NCBI GenBank assembly: GCA_002633025.1
Contig: NMRB01000015.1
Coordinates: 310,587-374,586 of the forward strand
Direction of reading: 5' to 3'
DNA: 64,000 bases
DNA from: Notospermus geniculatus
Taxonomy: Eukaryota; Nemertea; Pilidiophora; Heteronemertea; Lineidae
Shown here piece by piece: positions 11,488 to 23,295 of this stretch. The position numbers and the translations under genes are program-made. Position 1 is the stretch's first letter; every line of letters begins with the position of its first letter. Below the pieces are notes generated by a model, which saw only the letters and a list, made by a program, of their open reading frames with translations, was not told the DNA's origin and did not search any database.

Positions 11488-13766
11488 GTACGTCGGAAAC
11501 GTCTGATGTGGCCACGGACGGTATGGATGACTACTTTGGAATTCTTCAATCAAATTCTAAGATAACACTTAATGTAACCCGTGTGTAGAACAGGCATTGT
11601 TTGAAAGACTCTTGATTCTGCAGAGCCGTTCTTTACTCTTCAAAACATTCAGTGTACATGTATAGAAGAGAAAGCAACCAAATGATGTACTAGGTAAATC
11701 TACAGGGTCAGTCACCAATCACCAGGTTCGGCCCATCGTGAGGCTTGGTGATCAATAGCCATGTCCTAACAACAGCCACACTGGTCACATGGACAATGTG
11801 CCCTGCATTGTCATTACAAGTGGTATCACTCACAATGTCGTTGAATGACCTCTTCGGTGTTGAAGTAGGCCTATCGTATCCCTGAAGGAGTGATTGGGCA
11901 AAAAAATCACCAGATCCAGAGCTGAATGTGGTCAGCATATCGGTGTGCAAAAGTTGCCAGTGCACAAAATCTTATCCACATTTTGGGTCCAGCTGGACAT
12001 GGTTCCTTTCTTCATAGCAGATGCAGGACTTCCTAAAGGTCAATAACAAATGGCCAATATGGGCACTCCTCCATGTGAGAGTTCTCTCATGGAACACTGC
12101 CTTTAGGGACAAACTTAGGTATCACTGGACAGAATGCCTCATCGTTAATTAGTCCATGACAATATAAGAACAGGTCTTAATGAGAGTAACAAGTGTGTAT
12201 TTGGCCTGTGCTGGGGTATCAATGTCTCGTTAGTACGTAGTACAGGTCCATTAGATGTCGATGATGAAGGCTGGGAATATACAACCACCTTGACAACATT
12301 TGAGGATTATCGGGCAACGAAAGTGGCAAAGCTAATGACGTCATATGAACCAAGGCATGTGACATGATATCAGTATACCGGTATCTGAAGCATCAATGTA
12401 TGGAATGCGTGTTTATCGAACTGATTTGCCCAAGAAGCAGCTTGATCCATGCTTACATACCTGAAATGTTGTAGGATTGCCGCGGAACACAACAGAGATA
12501 CTGTCTCATCCTGTGATAGTTGCGTTTGAATCGCACTTTTTTCCGTCTCTTCCAAATCGTGTTCATCGCGGCCAATTTTTCACCGTTTGACATGTGAGCT
12601 ACCTGTAGGCACAATCCTTCTCATCCATGCATAGCGCCGAGTCCACGTGTATTTTCACTCCAAAAACTCCATGTGTGAACTCTCCACGCAAAAATATCGT
12701 AAAACTTGGTAGCTAGTCCAGAGTAGAGTACAACTGGAACTAACTCCAACTGAATTTCACGTGTTTATAGGTCAGGTAGTCATCGTAACTTGTTTTGCGA
12801 AATGTTGTAGGGGAATGACTAAAGATAAACTCAAGTCATAGGTGCATAACAGAGTTCACAACACCTGAGAAGAGGCACAACTTAGAAGCAGCTGGTTAGA
12901 TCGCCTTTGAATCGATCAGACCACAACTGAGAAGCAAACACACCTCCAAATAGATAAACACGAAAGAGTTAGAGAATACTTAAGATACGGCCACGTGGCC
13001 ATAAGTTCGAAACCGTGTCATCGTTTTGTGTTTCGTAGTCGCCGTATATCCCCCTACAACCGTTTTCAGTGCCGGGTGAGACTGTACAGCACTGACCTAG
13101 CAATGAATTGTTTTCCTATTTATTCCCCTGTTGATTTCACGCAGCAGTTGCCTGTAGCACTGTAATTATAGCACGGGTGTTACTCTCAAATCTGGTGAAG
13201 TCAACGCCAGCGCACCTTACACGCCGAACAAGAAAAAGATACGTACAATCACAGGTGTTCATGCTTCTTCATGTAAAAACTACATGGAAACCCACCTTAA
13301 CTTTACCAGGAATATAATACATCCGTGTACATGAGTACAGGTGTTTTCAACAACCATAAGGTGAACTGAAGATTATTTTTGAATTGGTTGTAGCAACATT
13401 GCCCTAGCTCTGCTAATAAGCTAATCGAGGATTTCCAAACGATAAAGGATGGAAGGTGTTAAAATCACCTGGAAAAGCACATGAAAGCCTGGTGTTTGGT
13501 TCAACAGGGTTCCTAAGGTTAATTTGGCTAATGGCTTGGCCAACTGGTGGCAAGGAATGAGCGAACATTTGCTGCCAAACTGGCAAAGCAGATGTTGCAA
13601 AGGAATAATGCCGTATTAAGATTGTAAGAACAACGTCCCTGAAGCAGGTGAAAGAGATGTCAAGATTTGAGAACCCTTGCTACAAGACCGAAATCATTTC
13701 CTTTTCAGCCTGGGAAAAGAAACCAAAGGGATAAGGAATTGACAGCTGGACCAGCATCACGTCATA
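11488..13766. other. Non-coding stretch around a candidate minus-strand exon
   Basis: Apart from the candidate exon at 12461-12593, no coding sequence is supported. A weak inverted pair (TCCTAAAGG near 12033 and CCTTTAGG near 12108) encloses a CCATGTGAGAG motif. A similar CTCCATG(C/T)GAGA motif recurs near 32027, suggesting a decayed dispersed repeat. Confidence 0.4.
12461..12593 (-). CDS. Candidate first exon, minus strand
   Basis: On the minus strand an ATG at 12593 opens a 44-codon frame that ends one base into the next codon, at a strong donor CAG/GTATGTAAG. The peptide begins MSNGEKLAAMNTIWKRRKK and is very basic, with two adjacent Cys near the end. Local CpG frequency is higher than in the surroundings, as is common near first exons. 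A second frame is also open across most of the same DNA, so the coding assignment is insecure. A splice-flanked 48-nt segment lies further downstream on the same strand (about 11844-11891), but in this frame it meets an early stop. Function unknown. Confidence 0.22.
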
Positions 13767-14189
13767 ATGCGGGTGATCCACCGACTTTACGACGAGTTTA
13801 CGATCAGTTGGCGACTTGTTCACGACGGGTTTGTGACTAGTTGACGACGAAAAATCGTGGCAGGTGGATCAGCATTCACAATTCGTTCACGACGGGTTTG
13901 CGACTCGTTCACCACTGAAATTTGTTGACGACTAGTTTGCAACGAGTTTACGACGAGATCAAACATGTTTGATTTGGTCGCAAACTAGTCGCCAACTCGT
14001 CGTAAAGTTTGCTCTGTAGCAGTACGTATTTTTGTATTTTTTCGGTGGATCAGCTTCAATGTCACGTCATTTCTTTACGATCAGTTTGCGACTAGTTGAC
14101 GACGAGTTGACGACTTGTTGACGACTGCCGTCGTGAACAAGTTGCCAACTGATCGTAAACTCGTCGTCAAGTCAGTGGATCACCCGCAT
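13767..14189. mobile_element. Fold-back element, 423 bp, with GACGA-type subrepeats
   Basis: The ends form an inverted repeat of about 60 bp beginning ATGCGGGTGATCCAC on both sides, with a few mismatches (for example CCGACTTTACG against CTGACTTGACG). The interior is packed with degenerate copies of (A/T)ACGACGAGTTT, GCGACTAGTT and TTCACGACGGG in both orientations, so most of the element can fold on itself. GGTGGATCAGC occurs twice internally (about 13863 and 14043). There is no coding frame. It is a non-autonomous DNA transposon or fold-back element. The superfamily is not decidable because no clear target duplication is visible. Confidence 0.8.
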
Positions 14190-14857
14190 AAGTCATGAGA
14201 CTGAATTAAATCTTGTGTTCTCCACACAAATTGACCTTTGGAATGGTTTAAATGTATACCACTGCTATTCATTTGCCTGCACTAGCAAATCATGATTGTT
14301 GAGTCCAGAAGATGTTCTTTTGCAGCTCAACAATTGGATCAAACATCAAATCAGTAAAGCAGTGCTCTAAATAACAGAATCAGTCCTACTAGCAATCTAC
14401 TCAAACACTTTTCCTAATTGCTCTTCTCCACGGCTCATAATTATCTTAGCAAGTAAAGATGGTGAAGGCGAACACATTCCAACATCTCATTACTCACAGT
14501 AACACCAGATTTCAAGCCTGTGGTCCATTCTCACACCACCAGGCTCACCACAGGGCCCCGGCATAACGATTTCTCGCTTAAGACTCTAGCTGTTTCTTCC
14601 TGCGTTAGTTGCTCCATGCTGGGGTGTTAGGTACCGTAGGAACCCCAAGAGGTAGATGTGTGGAATATTTAGGCAGGCAGAAATACATGCCTTGATCATC
14701 TGCCCCCCTGTTTCTGAAGAAGGGTCAAGATGTTGGGAGAAAGGGTCAGAAGTTCAAAGATTCCTCGCTAGTGTAAACAATCAACAATCCCATCCATACA
14801 ACTTCTTGGTCAGGATTAGACGAAAGTGGACTTCAGCATATGTCATCGTAAGTCAAG
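14190..14857. other. Non-coding stretch, nothing recognised
   Basis: No gene, tandem repeat or inverted repeat recognised by eye. Confidence 0.5.
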
Positions 14858-14940
14858 AAGAGCGGATTGGGATCTGATCAGGAATTGAACCCAGAGCTGA
14901 AGGTGATGGTGTATCCACTGCACCACTCTGACCAGTGAGG
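14858..14940 (-). mobile_element. tRNA-derived SINE fragment
   Basis: Read on the minus strand it contains TGGTGCAGTGG (14925-14915), matching the polymerase III A box, and GGGTTCAATTCC (14892-14881), matching the B box. The A-to-B spacing is about 34 nt, shorter than in a working tRNA, and no complete cloverleaf can be drawn. It is therefore a tRNA-derived element, not a tRNA gene. The ends are approximate. Confidence 0.5.
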
Positions 14941-15328
14941 CTTCTTCTTTCCCTCTCACAGTTTGAAGTGGACCATGAGCCACTACTGTTGACTAGCATA
15001 CAACAACTACAAAACTTCCAACTTGTGTACCTCATATGCATAACAATGTAGCAAGACACAGAACCACTGCAAAAACAGCTACAAACTTGGATAAAGAAAG
15101 ATCTTGTACACTTTGCTTATCTGAAGATGCTCAAGGATAGGTAGTTGAACTGACAAGGAAATCTTCTATACTCATCAGTCATTCATAGCAACTCTGGAAC
15201 ACTGGGTAGCAGGTACTCTTTCATTCTGAAGGCCCTAGCACTGCAACAGCTTTACTTCAACGAAAAGGTTTTGAGAACTGAGGCCACCTGTAATGGTTAA
15301 ACCTGACATAACGCCTTGGATCTTGGGT
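14941..15328. other. Non-coding stretch, nothing recognised
   Basis: No gene or repeat recognised between the tRNA-like element and the start of the direct duplication at 15329. Confidence 0.5.
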
Positions 15329-16995
15329 CCAACTGACGTAATGAAAGTTTAAACCTCTTTGACATCATTCATTATACACATACACTTGCAGCAACCACTT
15401 AAAGCACTTCCGGAGGTCCTTCAAAGGTGCAGAGAAGACAGAGCCATTACTGAACCACTACATATCATCCAATACACATCAGCATCAGCAACTATGGCTT
15501 CCTTCAACTGACGAATCCTGCCATCACAAGTAGTTAAATATCCCAGCGCAGACTGTTTGTAATGCTGCATGACAAGCAGAGCAGACCTTAGCATTTCAAA
15601 ACAGAGCTGAAGTTGGACTACTCTCTCCTCAGATGTAAACAAGGAGCAATTTCAAGCAACTGTCAAGTTGTTTTAAGGCTGCTCAGAGGTAGTTAGAAAT
15701 TTTAGGCCATCACCTTGAGATCACCAAAATCGCAGGCATAGTTATTAGGTGACAGCAGGAGGATGCCATTTCAAGCTACTCAAGTAACCGGTGTGTCCAC
15801 GTAGCGTGTAGCTCTAGGTATTCGCAGCATCGCGTCTTAAGACGCAGTTCTAGATACTTCCGACCTTGAGTTGAGGAGTGCAGTTTGAACGCAACACTCC
15901 ACCTGGTAGAAATCGATCAAATGCTAACTGCCTGATTGAAATGAGTTTCAGTACCTTTGTGAGTGATTCGTCCAACAAAAGCAATCACTTGCTCAATAAA
16001 CAAATACAAACAAACCTAAAATACCATCATCCTGGGAACATTAACCCCACTGTGGAATTCCATATGCATTTTTGTTCAAGTTTGAGCAGAAGGTCAATAA
16101 GGCATGTAAGGAACCTTGGCGTCATTCAACTGAAACTGAAAATAGCAAGGAGAATTCCACCATTTTTTCAAGCTGGGATGTCGGAGTGATGCAATGGAAA
16201 CATCAGTACGACCTCTGCTACAGGTTGTTGGTGTACTGAAGTAACTCAAACTGGCAAGAGTTGCTCTCAGTGACAGATGAAACGAACTTCAGATGCAATC
16301 AGGCCAATGTCAACATGTGTAACTATTTCATACGCTCAATGTCAGCTACATTCATCAGTTCTGTGTACGCAAGTTTTTAGTGAGCAATGCAATTATATTC
16401 ATAGGACTTGATGCGGTATTCATATAGAATCAGCCAAATGAAAGGTTATGAAAAAAATATCACTTCACAAACCAGTTTCATTTTCCTGTTGAGGATGACT
16501 AAATAGAATAGGGCATGAATTACAGCTGCATTAGTATGACTTCACAACATGTATGACCCCCGATTATCAAACTATAAGTTTTCTTAAGATGCAAACGATG
16601 GTTTGGTTCATGCAATACTTCAATTACTGTGGTCTAAATTACCAGAACTACCTTTAAAATGGTTCATTTGAATTTCTAATAATGAATTTTAAACAGTTCA
16701 TTTCCTCCCGTTCATGTCAGAATGGCACTTCGTCACGAGTCTGGGTTGCATGGAGATTTTCTTGCATTCATTGGTTCAATGTTTGCGATGCGCACTTTGG
16801 CTATCACACTGAGTTGCTAAAGTACTCTGAGTTTGATACGATTTTGGGGGAATGAGTTTGTAGGGGCTATTTTCTGTTTCCATGTGTAGTATGATCTGCC
16901 ACAGTACATCATTTGGGCCACCCAACTGCCACCTCTATGTCCATCAGTACTTGATGTGTTGTACTTCAAGCAAGAGCAATCTAAATTCATGAGAA
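15329..16995. repeat. Direct duplication, copy A (about 1.67 kb)
   Basis: This sequence is repeated almost base for base at 16997-18652, with scattered substitutions and a few short indels (for example an extra AGGCATGTA-type stretch near 16098). The two copies meet at a single N at 16996. The copy contains no recognisable gene; the short frame at 15878-16189 differs in length between copies because of an indel. The N at the joint points to two overlapping contigs or haplotypes being laid end to end. Confidence 0.9.
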
Positions 16996-16996
16996 N

Positions 16997-18652
16997 CCAA
17001 CTGACGTAATGAAAGTTTAAACCTCTTTGACATCATTCATTATACACATACAGTTGCAGCAACCATTTAAAGCACTTCCGAAGGTCCTTCAAAGGCGCAG
17101 AGAAGACAGAGCCATTACTGAACCACTACATATCATCCAATACACATCAGCTTCAGCAACTATGGCTTCCTTCAATTGACGAATCCTGCCATCACAAGTA
17201 GTTAATATCCCAGCGCAGACTGTTTGTAATGCTGCATGACAAGCAGAGCAGACCTTAGCATTTCAAAACAGAGCTGAAGTTGGACTACTCTCTCCTCAGA
17301 TGTAAACAAGGAGCAATTTCAAGCAACTGTCAAGTTGTTTTAAGGCTGCGCAGAGGTAGTTAGAAATTTTAGGCCATCACCTTGAGATCACCAAAATCGC
17401 AGGCATAGTTATTAGGTGACAGCAGGAGGAGGCCATTTCAAGCTACTCAAGTAACCGGTGTGTCCATGTAGCGTGTAGCTCTAGGCATTCGCAGCATCAC
17501 GTCTTAAGACGCAGTTCTAGATACTTCCGACCTTGAGTTGAGGAGTGCAGTTTGAACACAACACTCCACCTGGTAGAAATCGATCAAATGCTAACTGCCT
17601 GATTGAAATGAGTTTCAGTACCTTTGTGAGTGATTCGTCCAACAAAAGCAATCACTTGCTCAATAAACAAATACAAACAAACCTAAAATACCATCATCCT
17701 GGGAACATTAACCCCACTCTGGAATTCCATATGCATTTTTGTTCAAGTTTGAGCAAAGGTCAATAAGGAACCTTGGCGTCATTCAACTGAAACTGAAAAT
17801 GGCAAGGAGAATTCCACCATTTTTTCAAGCTGGGATGTCAGAGTGATGCAATGGAAACATCAGTACGACCTCTGCTACAGGTTGTTGGTGTACTGAAGTA
17901 ACTCAAACTGGCAAGAGTTGCTCTCAGTGACAGATGAAACGAACTTCAGATGCAATCAGGCCAATGTCAACATGTGTAACTATTTCATACGCTCAATGTC
18001 AGCTACATTCATCAGTTCTGTGTACGCAAGTTTTTAGTGAGCAATGCAATTATATTCATAGGACTTGATGCGGTATTCATATAGAATCAGCCAAATGAAA
18101 GGTTATGAAAAAAATATCACTTCACAAACCAGTTTCATTTTCCTGTTGAGGATGACTAAATAGAATAGGGCATGAATTACAGCTGCATTAGTATGACTTC
18201 ACAACATGTATGACCCCCGATTATCAAACTATAAGTTTTCTTAAGATGCAAACGATGGTTTGGTTCATGCAATACTTCAATTACTGTGGTCTAAATTACC
18301 AGAACTACCTTTAAAATGGTTCATTTGAATTTCTAATAATGAATTTTAAACAGTTCATTTCCTCCCGTTCATGTCAGAATGGCACTTCGTCACGAGTCTG
18401 GGTTGCATGGAGATTTTCTTGCATTCATTGGTTCAATGTTTGCGATGCGCACTTTGGCTATCACACTGAGTTGCTAAAGTACTCTGAGTTTGATACGATT
18501 TTGGGGGATTGAATTTGTAGGGGCTATTTTCTGTTTCCATGTGTAGTATGATCTGCCACAGTACATCATTTGGGCCACCCAACTGCCACCTCTATGTCCA
18601 TCAGTACTTGATGTGTTGTACTTCAAGCAAGAGCAATCTAAATTCATGAGAA
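16997..18652. repeat. Direct duplication, copy B
   Basis: Second copy of 15329-16995, starting CCAACTGACGTAATG directly after the N at 16996 and ending at AATTCATGAGAA, after which unique sequence begins. No gene recognised within it. Confidence 0.9.
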
Positions 18653-21600
18653 GCCTTCATAGCAAGTACAAGAAACCATTCAACATCAGCCAGTTCTTCT
18701 TCAGCACCAACCCTATCTGAGTCCTAGAATGTCTTGCATGTATGGTCGTGCCTTGTCAGTTCAGATCATACCTTAGCAGAGATTTTTTTATAGCACATGG
18801 TTAGAAAACCCAAGTTTTCTTCATGGTTTCAAGACTATGAGGTCTGTTGCTATTAACAACATAAAGAAACTCTTTCAGACCTTTGCCAGCAACGAATCAC
18901 TTGTAGATCAAAAAGCAAAATAGCCAATCAAAACCACGACAACATAGAAATTGATATGCTAGTAGAAAATGCAGAAGTACATGTGCAGATCACTGAAACT
19001 GATGCAAAAATTTTTGAAACGATGCACACACAGCCCCTTTCATGCTTGTTTGTCAATCTTGCTATAATATTCATAACTTCATCATTTTCGTACTGCTACC
19101 TAATAAAAGATTCAAAGGATCATTGGAAATCGGCAAGAATTTTGCCACAGGCTGGACTGCAGCAGGAGAGGTGATGAGGGAGATCTGACAATGTTGACTG
19201 CCAATGATATGTTCCCGGTGGTGCAATATACCCCCCCCCCAATCACCATATGGTAACAGTGGAAATCACCCTTCACTAAAGTCAAAGAGACGGTCTCGGT
19301 ACTCAACTAAACCGATTATTTACAGTACTGACACACTTTGCTCTGTAACTAAGGCAAATTGTGATTTCTTTCAGGCAATTTCCTTCTGGACTTCAGCATT
19401 GGCCTCGTAATTAGAACTTCTCTTGTAATAGAAAGGACACCTTCTGGACGAGAAATACTGTCTTACTGAGAGGCCTCCTGATGACAAAGGTCAGGATGCT
19501 GACAAAGTCCAAATTGAAAGCCCCATTGACTGTTACCATCAATATTTGATATATTTATTCCGTTACATATTCCACACTCTTCCTTGATTGTTGATGCAAA
19601 TCTAATGCACCTCTCTCTCTCCTTTGATACCACTTGCAACTGATCTGTCACACCAGCGAACCGGTTGCCAGACGTAATGTTCCCTGCATATAAACTATAC
19701 ATGTATAGTCCCCAGGGTCCAATTGCTTTTGCGATTCTGAAGAAACTTTTTACAAAGATGCATAAACATATGGCTTGCATCGAACTAAACAACACCCATG
19801 TGGAAGAACAGTTACATCATTTGACATTACCTAACCAAGATTTGTCCCTTGGGTACACTTGGTAAATATTAGAGGGACATCCATAGGTATCTTTAACCAA
19901 GTGGAGGGGCGTCATATGTAGATTGAACAAATGGCCAATATGGCAGAGCTCCTGTTTTTAGCTCCATCACTCAGGCTTTGCCTGGTAGAAGAGTGGAGAG
20001 AGGAGCAGTGTAGAGCCCCAATACTCAACTAGCATCCTACAAGTTCTCGGTTTGCCATTCAGTGAGCGCCCATGTGAAATTAAAGACACTGTCACTGAAG
20101 GATCAAGTGACATCCACTACGTTGGTCACATGGCAGGTTTCTGGCAGGTTTCTTATTCTTCGTGTCCAATCAATACAACACCTCATTAGAGAAGCAAGAA
20201 ATGCACAAACAGTGACAAAAAGCAAAGTTGTAAAAAGATAGGGACATCGAAACAAGTTGAGTAAAAAAGATGAAAACACACTCTGTGTGGTGTGAAAGCA
20301 TCCAGATCCATAAGATGAATCAATGCCATGAGGACAAAGCCAAAAATAACCCGTATGGAAACAAAATATTTAGCTGGGCAAAACAAGAAGCCACTTTGTG
20401 TCAGGAATGACAGTGTCCTTGTTCTGCCTATCGGATCAAAGCCACACCTGTTCCTATCTAATGGAGGGGAAGATCTGCTTGTGGCAGGTGATGTTAACAT
20501 GTGATCGATCGAGGACAAATGGACAACGAGCTGGCAGCAACAGAAGTAAAGGTTGATAAGGGCACGGGGTGTTTTTGACATGTTGGATAATGTACAAGGA
20601 CAACCCAGAGATGATTTCTATTCTATACAGTGAACCATTTCTCAGGCAACAATTTCAACGTTGCTGAACTCCATGGATGCGAACCACACTCACTCCTCGA
20701 CACATGGCTAACAGTGAAGTCCTCCTATATAATGAAACAATGATTAATTTCTCCCAACTTGGAGTGAAGACGTAACATAAACCGACCAGGCTCTGGTATC
20801 ATCTTCAATAAAACATGTTACAGCGAAAACCAATATTGAAACCACTTTTCTGAGACTAATGGGCCATTCAGGAGACTATCTTGCAATGACAGGTGACAAA
20901 GTACATTGATTAGCAACGAGAGTAAAGTCTTAATGGCTGGTGTATAGTTGCAAGATTTAGGTCTCAAGTTTCAAGTTCTGTGGCTTATATCGGCAAAAAC
21001 TGCCCAATGATTGCAAGCTATCATCAGTTAGATGCACCTTCATAACGAGTCCTATCTCTGCAGGAACAAAGCTTTTTTGAGATACAGATGAAACATGTGC
21101 AGATGAAGACTTGTGTGTCCCAAAAGCCAGAACGACTTTAAGTCATTGACATTCATGGAAGTCAGTTTTGAATGACTTCATTGGTCCAATGGTCTTCTTC
21201 AGATGGCTACGAACTTCCCTGGGGAATTAGTCCAGCTTTGATGACTGAGATTGTCAAGACAAAATCACATCTCTCATTCTCATCATGTCATTCATATTCT
21301 CAAGGTGAATCATAACTTCCCTGGTTTGTAACCATGGATAGTAATGGAAGTAGAGTAATATCTGGAACGGGGCTCCCATAGCAGACACAAAGAGAAGTGA
21401 CATTTATGCCAGACAGGAAGCGGACGGTTCGATGCGGTCGTGGTGTCATCTGGTCAGTCGGTAGTTTCTCTCAGACCCCTAGAGATACTTGTGGCTACTT
21501 GAATTCCTATCTAATCATGCCTGATTACATTCTCAGCTATAATCAATCAAGATCAGAACAGTGTGACCAACAGATTGGACGCATTCACATCCGGACAAAC

Positions 21601-22347
21601 CCTGGCACCGGAAAATGTTCAAGAGGGAGGATCACAAACCGAGTCCTCTAGGAGGCCTATCAGCCATGATTAGATGGCACCGAAGCAGTCCTCTCAAGTT
21701 TCCAGACGTCCAATCAGTAGGATGTGATCATGCTCTCCTTATTCCTTCTTCATTCAACAGCTGGCTGAGGCACGGCTGAAGAAGGAACAAGGCCCCTTCA
21801 AAAATTGCTTCACCGACTTTCAACGACCTCCGAATATCTTTAACTTATCACGGCAATCAAAGAGTTAATCAACCAATATGGGGAATACTGCACAGAACAA
21901 TCCTCTTATGAGCCTGAGCATGTCTAGAAACAGAGAGTAGAAGACATCCTTTGAAAAACATCATCCAATCTACATAAGGCACTCTTTTCAATTCTTTGCA
22001 CAGCACTTTTTGTCATGATATATCGGAATTGATTAAAGGACGGTGCAACAATCAATCAAGATGCCAATACAAGAAAGAAGCACTTTTTTGATGTTCTCAT
22101 ATATGAAGCCAAGATTGGACTTGTGGGAAAAAATCTGAGCCATCCGTAGTTTGTAATTTTGGAGCATGACGCTTAACTGATGAGGAACAAGTGAAGACGA
22201 GCTTTATTTGTCCATCAGTGTCACCGTTGATGTAGAAGTCACCAGTTGTCCTCTCACACTGAGGGCTGGCAGGTTGGTGGAACGCAACATAATGTTGCTG
22301 TCACCCACCAGATTCACTGGTTCTGTGCCTGAGGGTTGGACGGTTGG
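18653..22347. other. Non-coding stretch, nothing recognised
   Basis: A run of ten C lies at about 19231. The longest frame, 20186-20581 on the minus strand, has no recognisable domain and is rejected. No inverted or tandem repeat seen. Confidence 0.5.
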
Positions 22348-22411
22348 TAGAATGGAAACATTACTTGTTGTCATCATGATAGAATGGAAACATTACTTGT
22401 TGTCATCATGA
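22348..22411. repeat. Two exact tandem copies of a 32-bp unit
   Basis: TAGAATGGAAACATTACTTG plus twelve further bases occurs at 22348-22379 and again, apparently without change, at 22380-22411. Sequence identity implies a recent slippage or duplication event. Confidence 0.85.
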
Positions 22412-22859
22412 ACACTGGTTCAGTACCCCAGCATGACTTGATTCATTGCTTGGGCATACCATCCCAGCAGATTTTCCCTGTTCCTCCAAGGCTTCAGCAC
22501 CTTTGGCAATTTTCCTCTGATTCAACGATACAACAAATCCCAGACCAGCAAGGACAGCTACAGACAGGAACAACGCACTTGTCTTCCAATTAGCTCAATA
22601 GCCTCATAGCATGAATTACCTTCCTCTCTTCCCTATGCTAAGAGCCACAATCGATGAAGCACCCAATACGTCTCAATCCAAAGTCTATCCTCATCAGCAT
22701 GGTTGAGCACAATTAGCTGCCTGCATAATGGCTACTGGGAAAGGAGGTATTTCTCACCTCATCTGACAACGCCAATCAGGCTCTTCTTCTGTCGATTCAT
22801 ACATCAGGTTGAGACAACAAAATGCCTCATCATTTTGGTCCTCGTGAGGGAACTGCCAC

Positions 22860-23295
22860 TCTGTCATGTGAAGAATTGGTCCAATAGCAAGAGTTTCTCT
22901 TACACAACAAAAAGAATAAGTCCAATGGGGTAGTTTCCCTCCATCACATGACAAAAGGATCCAACAGATAGAGGTTCCCTTCAATCACACAAAGAATGAG
23001 TCCACTGGGCAAGTTCCTCTCTATCAGATATGAAGAATGCGTCCAATGGACAGAGTTTCCTAATCACACAAAGAATGGGTCCAATGGGAGAGTGCCTCTA
23101 TCACAAGAAGAATCCATCCAACGGGGAGAGTTTTCCCTCTATCACATGAAAAATGGATCAATGGTGAATTTCCCATCTATCACATGAAGAAGCAGTCCAA
23201 TGGGGAGAGTTTTCCCTCTGTCACATGAAGAATCGGTCCAATGGTGAGAGTTTCCCTATGATCACATGAAGAAATGGGTCCAATGGCAAGACAGT
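22860..23295. repeat. Minisatellite, about 11 units of about 40 bp
   Basis: Head-to-tail units share ATCACATGAAGAA, GGTCCAATGGGGAGAG and TTTCCCTCT, with substitutions and small indels in every unit. The open frames crossing it are products of the repeat. There are no constant repeats alternating with unique spacers, so it is not a CRISPR array. Confidence 0.85.

Noticed and set aside
20186-20581. 131-codon minus-strand frame
   Set aside because: Low-complexity Phe/Leu/Cys-rich peptide without membrane-protein spacing, domain or splice evidence.
22860-23295. Regular repeats that could suggest a CRISPR array
   Set aside because: Units are contiguous and all parts vary together; there are no constant repeats separated by unique spacers, and the genome is animal.
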